Positions 56,401 to 64,000 of a stretch of 64,000 bases of DNA are shown one piece after another. Position numbers and translations under genes: made by a program. This DNA comes from JAAELZ01 sp965223465. GTDB taxonomy: Bacteria > Pseudomonadota > Gammaproteobacteria > Arenicellales > Poriferihabitantaceae. Numbering within the stretch: position 1 is the stretch's first letter; every line of letters begins with the position of its first letter. Location of the stretch: the NCBI GenBank assembly GCA_965223465.1, contig OZ245025.1:3313493-3377492 (forward strand). The letters are read 5' to 3'. The notes beneath the pieces were generated by a model. It saw only the letters and a list, made by a program, of their open reading frames with translations, ran no database searches and was not told where the DNA came from.

Positions 56401-57612
56401 ATCACGCCTGATCCCCAGATAGCGATCATCAAGACGAGTGTGCTGGATCTAGGTGCGGATGGCGTAGCGAGTGTAGGAGATGTGATCACGTACACGTATA
56501 CGGTGACGAACGAAGGCAATACGAGTTTGTATGATGTGACGGTTGCGGAGAATGCGGTTGACTTCACGGGTACAGGAACGTTACCGAGCCCTGCTTATGT
56601 GAGTGGAGGAGCGGATCTTGATGGAGAGGCGGATGTAGCGGATCTATCGGCGGATGGAAGTGATGGTCCGGTGATATACAGCGCGACGTATGCGATCACG
56701 CAGGCGGATATAGATGCGGGTGGTGTAACGAACCAGGCGACGGCGACGGGCAGTGATCCGACTGGCACGCCGGTGACGGATGAGTCGGATGATGACAGTG
56801 TGCTTGAAGATGATCCGACGGTAACGCCGATCACGCCTGATCCCCAGATAGCGATCATCAAGACGAGTGTGCTGGATCTAGGTGCGGATGGCGTAGCGAG
56901 TGTAGGAGATGTGATCACGTACACGTATACGGTGACGAACGAAGGCAATACGAGTTTGTATGATGTGACGGTTGCGGAGAATGCGGTTGACTTCACGGGT
57001 ACAGGAACGTTACCGAGCCCTGCTTATGTGAGTGGAGGAGCGGATCTTGATGGAGAGGCGGATGTAGCGGATCTATCGGCGGATGGAAGTGATGGTCCGG
57101 TGATATACAGCGCGACGTATGCGATCACGCAGGCGGATATAGATGCGGGTGGTGTAACGAACCAGGCGACGGCGACGGGCAGTGATCCGACTGGCACGCC
57201 GGTGACGGATGAGTCGGATGATGACAGTGTGCTTGAAGATGATCCGACGGTAACGCCGATCACGCCTGATCCCCAGATAGCGATCATCAAGACGAGTGTG
57301 CTGGATCTAGGTGCGGATGGCGTAGCGAGTGTAGGAGATGTGATCACGTACACGTATACGGTGACGAACGAAGGCAATACGAGTTTGTATGATGTGACGG
57401 TTGCGGAGAATGCGGTTGACTTCACGGGTACAGGAACGTTACCGAGCCCTGCTTATGTGAGTGGAGGAGCGGATCTTGATGGAGAGGCGGATGTAGCGGA
57501 TCTATCGGCGGATGGAAGTGATGGTCCGGTGATATACAGCGCGACGTATGCGATCACGCAGGCGGATATAGATGCGGGTGGTGACGAACCAGGCGACGGC
57601 GACGGGCAGTGA
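54211..57612 (+). CDS. giant DUF11-repeat protein, continuation (second fragment)
   Basis: This 1,133-codon frame has homology from about residue 12 (TPVTLNPAMEVTKTQ); the first residues are read out of frame from the damaged unit, and no promoter or Shine-Dalgarno supports an independent start. It carries six more array-1 repeats and then three 143-residue repeats of the second type (DPQIAIIKTSVLDLGADGVA, VTNEGNTSLYDVTVAENAVD, DESDDDSVLEDDPTVTPITP). It ends where a two-base loss at 57,583 shifts the frame. It is best read as the middle of the gene that starts at 45,090, not a separate gene. Confidence 0.8.
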   Translation: MRFRRQKRMPSTPVTLNPAMEVTKTQTGGENPVTQPGVLDYTITVENTGNQTLTNVVPTDTLPDGSTGTLTGPVETGGTGTNGDGLLDVGETWTYTISYTVTQSDVDAELTLVNRVSVTTTEIPVPVEDTAVTEISENPDMLVTKTQTGGENPVTQPGVLDYTITVENTGNQTLTNVVPTDTLPDGSTGTLTGPTGDTDSDGELDITETWTYTISYTVTQSDVDAGVTLINEVSVLVFQDILREDTAETEITLNPAMEVTKTQTGGENPVTQPGVLDYTITVENTGNQTLTNVVPTDTLPDGSTGTLTGPVETGGTGTNGDGLLDVGETWTYTISYTVTQSDVDAELTLVNRVSVTTTEIPVPVEDTAVTEISENPDMLVTKTQTGGENPVTQPGVLDYTITVENTGNQTLTNVVPTDTLPDGSTGTLTGPTGDTDSDGELDITETWTYTISYTVTQSDVDAGANLVNTVSVVTDEIPTPEEDDASTPVTLNPAMEVTKTQTGGENPVTQPGVLDYTITVENTGNQTLTNVVPTDTLPDGSTGTLTGPVETGGTGTNGDGLLDVGETWTYTISYTVTQSDVDAGVDLVNTVSVVTDEIPTPEEDDASTPVTLNPAMEVTKTQTGGENPVTQPGVLDYTITVENTGNQTLTNVVPTDTLPDGSTGTLTGPVETGGTGTNGDGLLDVGETWTYTISYTVTQSDVDAGVDLVNTVSVVTDEIPTPEEDDASTPITPDPQIAIIKTSVLDLGADGVASVGDVITYTYTVTNEGNTSLYDVTVAENAVDFTGTGTLPSPAYVSGGADLDGEADVADLSADGSDGPVIYSATYAITQADIDAGGVTNQATATGSDPTGTPVTDESDDDSVLEDDPTVTPITPDPQIAIIKTSVLDLGADGVASVGDVITYTYTVTNEGNTSLYDVTVAENAVDFTGTGTLPSPAYVSGGADLDGEADVADLSADGSDGPVIYSATYAITQADIDAGGVTNQATATGSDPTGTPVTDESDDDSVLEDDPTVTPITPDPQIAIIKTSVLDLGADGVASVGDVITYTYTVTNEGNTSLYDVTVAENAVDFTGTGTLPSPAYVSGGADLDGEADVADLSADGSDGPVIYSATYAITQADIDAGGDEPGDGDGQ

Positions 57613-59662
57613 TCCGACTGGTGCGCCGGAGTCGGATGATGACCTTACCGGAAGATGATCCGACGGTAACGCCGTCACGGGCACCATAACGGGACCGGTT
57701 GAGACGGGTGGTACGGGTACGACTTCACGGGTACAGGAGATGGACTGTTATGATGTTGGCGAGACGTGGACGTATACGATCTCTTATCACGCAGGCGGTG
57801 ACGCAGTAACGAACCAGGCGGATGTAGATGCGGGTGTGGATCTGGTGAATACGATCCGTATCGGTGGTAACGGATGAGATTCCGACGCCAGATACGAAGT
57901 ATGATGCGACGGTACGGCCGATCACGCCTGATCACGGGTACAGATAGCGATACCGAGCCCAAGACGAGTGATCTTGCTGGATCTAGGATCTATCGGCGGA
58001 TGGCGTAGCGAGTGTAGGAGATGTGATCACGTACACGTATACGGTGACGAACGAAGGCAATACGAGTTTGTATGATGTGACGGTTGCGGAGAATGCGGTT
58101 GACTTCACGGGTACAGGAACGTTACCGAGCCCTGCTTGATGTGAGAGAGGCGGAGGAGCGGATCTTGATGATATACAGCGCGATGCGATCAGGCGGATAT
58201 AGGCCATGGTAGCGGCGATCTATCGTGCGATGATGGAAGTGATGATCCGTAACGCCGATCACGTGATATCATCAAGCGTGTGACGTATGTAGCGATGTGA
58301 TCACGTACACGTATACGGTGACGAACGAAGGCAATACGAGTTTGTATGATGTGACGGTTGCGGAGAATGCGGGTGGTGTAACGAACCAGGCGACGGCGAC
58401 GGGCAGTGATCCGACTGGCACGCCGGTGACGGATGATGAGTCGGATGATGACAGTGTGCTTCACGAAGATAGCGATCCGAGTGTGCTGGATCGGTGCGGA
58501 TGGCTGTACGAGTGTAGCCGATCACGTACACGTATACGGTGACGAACTGATCCCCAGATACGGTTGCGATCATCACGGGTAGACGAGTACCGAGCCCTGC
58601 TGGAGGAGCTAGGTGCGGATGGCGTAGCGAGTGTACAGCGCGGATCACGCAGGATGTGATCACGTACACGTATACTGGCACGCCGGTGACGAAGTCGGAT
58701 GATGACAGGCAATACGAGATCACGCCTGATCCCCAGATAGCGATCATGATGTGCGGACGTAGCGTTGCGGAGAACACGCGGTATGATTGACGGTTTCACG
58801 GGTACAGGAACGTGGAGGAGCGGATACCGAGCCCTGCTTATGTCTATCGGCGGATGTGATGGTCCGCGGATCTTGATGTATGCGATCACGAGAGGCGGAT
58901 CAGGTACGGCGACGGGCAGTGATCCGACTGGCACGCCGGCGGATCTATCGATGATGCGTGATGGAAGTGATCCGACGGTAACGCCGATCACGCCTGATCC
59001 CCAGATATCATCAAGCGCGTGCTGGATCTAGGTATGCGATCACGCACGTCACGCGGATATAGATGCGGGTGGTGTAACGAACCAGGCGACTTGTATGCGA
59101 CGGGCAGTGATCCGTACTGGCACGAGCCTGCTTATGACGGATGAGTCGGATGATGACAGTGTGCTTGAAGATGATCCGACGGATAACGCCGGTGATATAT
59201 CACGACCTGATCGATCCGCAGATAGCGATCATGATCCGACTGGCACGCCGGTGACGGATGAGTCGGATGATGACACTTGAAGATGATCCGACGGTAACGC
59301 TCACGCCTGATCTAGGTGCGGATGGCGTAGCGAGTGTAGGATGCGGTTGACTTCACGGGTACAGGAACGTGAGCCCTGCATGTGAGTACACGATCTTGAT
59401 GGAGAGGCGGATGAGCGATCTATCGGCGAATGGTCCGGCAATACGAGTTTGATATGATGCACGTACGGTGTAACGAACCAGGCGACGCATGATTGCCGGT
59501 GCGGAGAATGCGGTTGACTTCACGGGTACAGGAACGTTACCGAGCCCTGCTTATGTGAGTGGAGGAGCGGATCTTGATGGAGAGGCGGATGTAGCGGATG
59601 ACTTCATCGGTACAGGAACGTTACCGAGCCCTGCTTATGTGAGTGGTGATCGGATCTTGATG
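57584..59662 (+). pseudogene. scrambled repeat patch: shuffled fragments of both repeat types
   Basis: About 2.1 kb is built of 8-150 base pieces of array-2 units, with array-1 phrases such as GGGACCGGTTGAGACGGGTG near 57,690 and GATGTTGGCGAGACGTGGAC near 57,750, joined in wrong order with stops in all frames. A near-intact array-2 piece lies at about 58,005-58,136. Flanking units are perfect. This is most easily explained by a failed assembly or consensus, less easily by a recombination graveyard. Confidence 0.75.
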
Positions 59663-62600
59663 GATATACAGCGCGACGTATGCGATCACGCAGGCGGATA
59701 TAGATGCGGGTGGTGTAACGAACCAGGCGACGGCGACGGGCAGTGATCCGACTGGCACGCCGGTGACGGATGAGTCGGATGATGACAGTGTGCTTGAAGA
59801 TGATCCGACGGTAACGCCGATCACGCCTGATCCCCAGATAGCGATCATCAAGACGAGTGTGCTGGATCTAGGTGCGGATGGCGTAGCGAGTGTAGGAGAT
59901 GTGATCACGTACACGTATACGGTGACGAACGAAGGCAATACGAGTTTGTATGATGTGACGGTTGCGGAGAATGCGGTTGACTTCACGGGTACAGGAACGT
60001 TACCGAGCCCTGCTTATGTGAGTGGAGGAGCGGATCTTGATGGAGAGGCGGATGTAGCGGATCTATCGGCGGATGGAAGTGATGGTCCGGTGATATACAG
60101 CGCGACGTATGCGATCACGCAGGCGGATATAGATGCGGGTGGTGTAACGAACCAGGCGACGGCGACGGGCAGTGATCCGACTGGCACGCCGGTGACGGAT
60201 GAGTCGGATGATGACAGTGTGCTTGAAGATGATCCGACGGTAACGCCGATCACGCCTGATCCCCAGATAGCGATCATCAAGACGAGTGTGCTGGATCTAG
60301 GTGCGGATGGCGTAGCGAGTGTAGGAGATGTGATCACGTACACGTATACGGTGACGAACGAAGGCAATACGAGTTTGTATGATGTGACGGTTGCGGAGAA
60401 TGCGGTTGACTTCACGGGTACAGGAACGTTACCGAGCCCTGCTTATGTGAGTGGAGGAGCGGATCTTGATGGAGAGGCGGATGTAGCGGATCTATCGGCG
60501 GATGGAAGTGATGGTCCGGTGATATACAGCGCGACGTATGCGATCACGCAGGCGGATATAGATGCGGGTGGTGTAACGAACCAGGCGACGGCGACGGGCA
60601 GTGATCCGACTGGCACGCCGGTGACGGATGAGTCGGATGATGACAGTGTGCTTGAAGATGATCCGACGGTAACGCCGATCACGCCTGATCCCCAGATAGC
60701 GATCATCAAGACGAGTGTGCTGGATCTAGGTGCGGATGGCGTAGCGAGTGTAGGAGATGTGATCACGTACACGTATACGGTGACGAACGAAGGCAATACG
60801 AGTTTGTATGATGTGACGGTTGCGGAGAATGCGGTTGACTTCACGGGTACAGGAACGTTACCGAGCCCTGCTTATGTGAGTGGAGGAGCGGATCTTGATG
60901 GAGAGGCGGATGTAGCGGATCTATCGGCGGATGGAAGTGATGGTCCGGTGATATACAGCGCGACGTATGCGATCACGCAGGCGGATATAGATGCGGGTGG
61001 TGTAACGAACCAGGCGACGGCGACGGGCAGTGATCCGACTGGCACGCCGGTGACGGATGAGTCGGATGATGACAGTGTGCTTGAAGATGATCCGACGGTA
61101 ACGCCGATCACGCCTGATCCCCAGATAGCGATCATCAAGACGAGTGTGCTGGATCTAGGTGCGGATGGCGTAGCGAGTGTAGGAGATGTGATCACGTACA
61201 CGTATACGGTGACGAACGAAGGCAATACGAGTTTGTATGATGTGACGGTTGCGGAGAATGCGGTTGACTTCACGGGTACAGGAACGTTACCGAGCCCTGC
61301 TTATGTGAGTGGAGGAGCGGATCTTGATGGAGAGGCGGATGTAGCGGATCTATCGGCGGATGGAAGTGATGGTCCGGTGATATACAGCGCGACGTATGCG
61401 ATCACGCAGGCGGATATAGATGCGGGTGGTGTAACGAACCAGGCGACGGCGACGGGCAGTGATCCGACTGGCACGCCGGTGACGGATGAGTCGGATGATG
61501 ACAGTGTGCTTGAAGATGATCCGACGGTAACGCCGATCACGCCTGATCCCCAGATAGCGATCATCAAGACGAGTGTGCTGGATCTAGGTGCGGATGGCGT
61601 AGCGAGTGTAGGAGATGTGATCACGTACACGTATACGGTGACGAACGAAGGCAATACGAGTTTGTATGATGTGACGGTTGCGGAGAATGCGGTTGACTTC
61701 ACGGGTACAGGAACGTTACCGAGCCCTGCTTATGTGAGTGGAGGAGCGGATCTTGATGGAGAGGCGGATGTAGCGGATCTATCGGCGGATGGAAGTGATG
61801 GTCCGGTGATATACAGCGCGACGTATGCGATCACGCAGGCGGATATAGATGCGGGTGGTGTAACGAACCAGGCGACGGCGACGGGCAGTGATCCGACTGG
61901 CACGCCGGTGACGGATGAGTCGGATGATGACAGTGTGCTTGAAGATGATCCGACGGTAACGCCGATCACGCCTGATCCCCAGATAGCGATCATCAAGACG
62001 AGTGTGCTGGATCTAGGTGCGGATGGCGTAGCGAGTGTAGGAGATGTGATCACGTACACGTATACGGTGACGAACGAAGGCAATACGAGTTTGTATGATG
62101 TGACGGTTGCGGAGAATGCGGTTGACTTCACGGGTACAGGAACGTTACCGAGCCCTGCTTATGTGAGTGGAGGAGCGGATCTTGATGGAGAGGCGGATGT
62201 AGCGGATCTATCGGCGGATGGAAGTGATGGTCCGGTGATATACAGCGCGACGTATGCGATCACGCAGGCGGATATAGATGCGGGTGGTGTAACGAACCAG
62301 GCGACGGCGACGGGCAGTGATCCGACTGGCACGCCGGTGACGGATGAGTCGGATGATGACAGTGTGCTTGAAGATGATCCGACGGTAACGCCGATCACGC
62401 CTGATCCCCAGATAGCGATCATCAAGACGAGTGTGCTGGATCTAGGTGCGGATGGCGTAGCGAGTGTAGGAGATGTGATCACGTACACGTATACGGTGAC
62501 GAACGAAGGCAATACGAGTTTGTATGATGTGACGGTTGCGGAGAATGCGGTTGACTTCACGGGTACAGGAACGTTACCGAGCCCTGCTTATGTGAGTGGA

Positions 62601-64000
62601 GGAGCGGATCTTGATGGAGAGGCGGATGTAGCGGATCTATCGGCGGATGGAAGTGATGGTCCGGTGATATACAGCGCGACGTATGCGATCACGCAGGCGG
62701 ATATAGATGCGGGTGGTGTAACGAACCAGGCGACGGCGACGGGCAGTGATCCGACTGGCACGCCGGTGACGGATGAGTCGGATGATGACAGTGTGCTTGA
62801 AGATGATCCGACGGTAACGCCGATCACGCCTGATCCCCAGATAGCGATCATCAAGACGAGTGTGCTGGATCTAGGTGCGGATGGCGTAGCGAGTGTAGGA
62901 GATGTGATCACGTACACGTATACGGTGACGAACGAAGGCAATACGAGTTTGTATGATGTGACGGTTGCGGAGAATGCGGTTGACTTCACGGGTACAGGAA
63001 CGTTACCGAGCCCTGCTTATGTGAGTGGAGGAGCGGATCTTGATGGAGAGGCGGATGTAGCGGATCTATCGGCGGATGGAAGTGATGGTCCGGTGATATA
63101 CAGCGCGACGTATGCGATCACGCAGGCGGATATAGATGCGGGTGGTGTAACGAACCAGGCGACGGCGACGGGCAGTGATCCGACTGGCACGCCGGTGACG
63201 GATGAGTCGGATGATGACAGTGTGCTTGAAGATGATCCGACGGTAACGCCGATCACGCCTGATCCCCAGATAGCGATCATCAAGACGAGTGTGCTGGATC
63301 TAGGTGCGGATGGCGTAGCGAGTGTAGGAGATGTGATCACGTACACGTATACGGTGACGAACGAAGGCAATACGAGTTTGTATGATGTGACGGTTGCGGA
63401 GAATGCGGTTGACTTCACGGGTACAGGAACGTTACCGAGCCCTGCTTATGTGAGTGGAGGAGCGGATCTTGATGGAGAGGCGGATGTAGCGGATCTATCG
63501 GCGGATGGAAGTGATGGTCCGGTGATATACAGCGCGACGTATGCGATCACGCAGGCGGATATAGATGCGGGTGGTGTAACGAACCAGGCGACGGCGACGG
63601 GCAGTGATCCGACTGGCACGCCGGTGACGGATGAGTCGGATGATGACAGTGTGCTTGAAGATGATCCGACGGTAACGCCGATCACGCCTGATCCCCAGAT
63701 AGCGATCATCAAGACGAGTGTGCTGGATCTAGGTGCGGATGGCGTAGCGAGTGTAGGAGATGTGATCACGTACACGTATACGGTGACGAACGAAGGCAAT
63801 ACGAGTTTGTATGATGTGACGGTTGCGGAGAATGCGGTTGACTTCACGGGTACAGGAACGTTACCGAGCCCTGCTTATGTGAGTGGAGGAGCGGATCTTG
63901 ATGGAGAGGCGGATGTAGCGGATCTATCGGCGGATGGAAGTGATGGTCCGGTGATATACAGCGCGACGTATGCGATCACGCAGGCGGATATAGATGCGGG
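59661..64000 (+). CDS. giant repeat protein, third fragment (5' in scrambled patch, 3' off window)
   Basis: After a stop at 59658-59660 the frame is open to the window edge, about 1,446 codons, all array-2 repeats (YDVTVAENAVDFTGTGTLPS, ADLSADGSDGPVIYSATYAI, QADIDAGGVTNQATATGSDP). No start codon with a Shine-Dalgarno is present, so it is the continuation of the upstream gene. The units are acidic (DESDDDSVLEDD) and Thr/Val-rich, consistent with an extracellular beta-sandwich stalk. Confidence 0.8.

Larger units (their letters stand above)
56401..64000 (+). repeat. tandem repeat array 2: 429-bp units, continuing off the window
   Basis: The unit begins ATCACGCCTGATCCCCAGAT and encodes 143 residues. 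Three units lie at 56,401-57,583; then comes a scrambled patch. A regular series with CCTGATCCCC every 429 bases (near 59829, 60258, 60687, 61116, 61545, 61974, 62403, 62832, 63261, 63690) then runs to the edge. No difference between these units was seen on reading. Confidence 0.92.

Noticed and set aside
46864..63847. Regular antisense ORFs (64, 76, 103 and 133 codons) across both repeat arrays
   Set aside because: They recur because the DNA repeats; they lack ribosome-binding sites and protein-like composition.
46791..64000. CRISPR array
   Set aside because: The repeats are hundreds of bases long, coding, and have no unique spacers.

Overview
The window reads as chromosome of a gammaproteobacterium. 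The right half carries an ordinary housekeeping set for that class (rimO-ppsR divergent from ppsA, adenine deaminase, proline iminopeptidase, a DUF1244 protein, a TlpA-type thioredoxin). No genus can be named from sequence reading alone. Two very different zones flank this housekeeping block.

Left zone, 1 to about 34,160: a mosaic genomic island ending at a tRNA-Thr(CGT) gene, with a tyrosine integrase and an excisionase-like gene beside the tRNA. The other end lies beyond the left edge. From left to right it holds: an incomplete, GC-richer STAND NTPase with an N-terminal nuclease-like domain (Avs-like antiphage candidate); two small divergent ORFs; two proteins that each pair an N-terminal zinc ribbon with a C-terminal PD-(D/E)xK nuclease domain (a FAN1-like VRR-NUC protein and a DUF4263/Shedu-like protein); a large serine recombinase; a replication-like module (AAA+ ATPase, XRE regulator, RuvC-like resolvase) with DnaA-box-like repeats; a 2,092-residue secreted RHS/YD-repeat protein followed by a candidate immunity gene and a decayed CPCC-type zinc-ribbon gene; a LuxR-type regulator; a GNAT enzyme; a large NACHT-HEAT protein; a radical SAM enzyme directly behind a perfect 16-bp hairpin; two HerA/TraD-like ATPases (one fused to a nuclease-like domain) around a membrane protein; a tandemly duplicated small gene; and an orphan DNA methyltransferase. 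At least four genes (STAND NTPase, VRR-NUC, DUF4263, NACHT) have architectures typical of antiviral systems, and the HerA module could be a fifth or a DNA-transfer remnant.

Middle zone, 34,212 to 44,672: chromosomal genes in short operons. These are pip; a tlpA-like/eamA pair; a DUF1244 gene; an orphan BMP-type binding protein followed by adenine deaminase, suggesting purine scavenging; and ppsR-rimO (overlapping start and stop) divergent from ppsA.

Right zone, 44,673 to the end: one giant surface or secreted protein gene driven by a near-consensus sigma70 promoter with an overlapping palindrome and a possible structured leader. The protein has a signal peptide, a unique N-terminal region, then about 26 DUF11-like repeats of 116 or 121 residues in three interleaved types, then a second array of 143-residue repeats (429 bp) that continues off the window and appears identical at DNA level. 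Two tracts (54,042-54,240 and 57,584-59,662) are riddled with small deletions and shuffled fragments of both repeat types. They break the frame and look more like assembly or consensus error than biology. If repaired, the gene would encode a protein of more than 6,000 residues.
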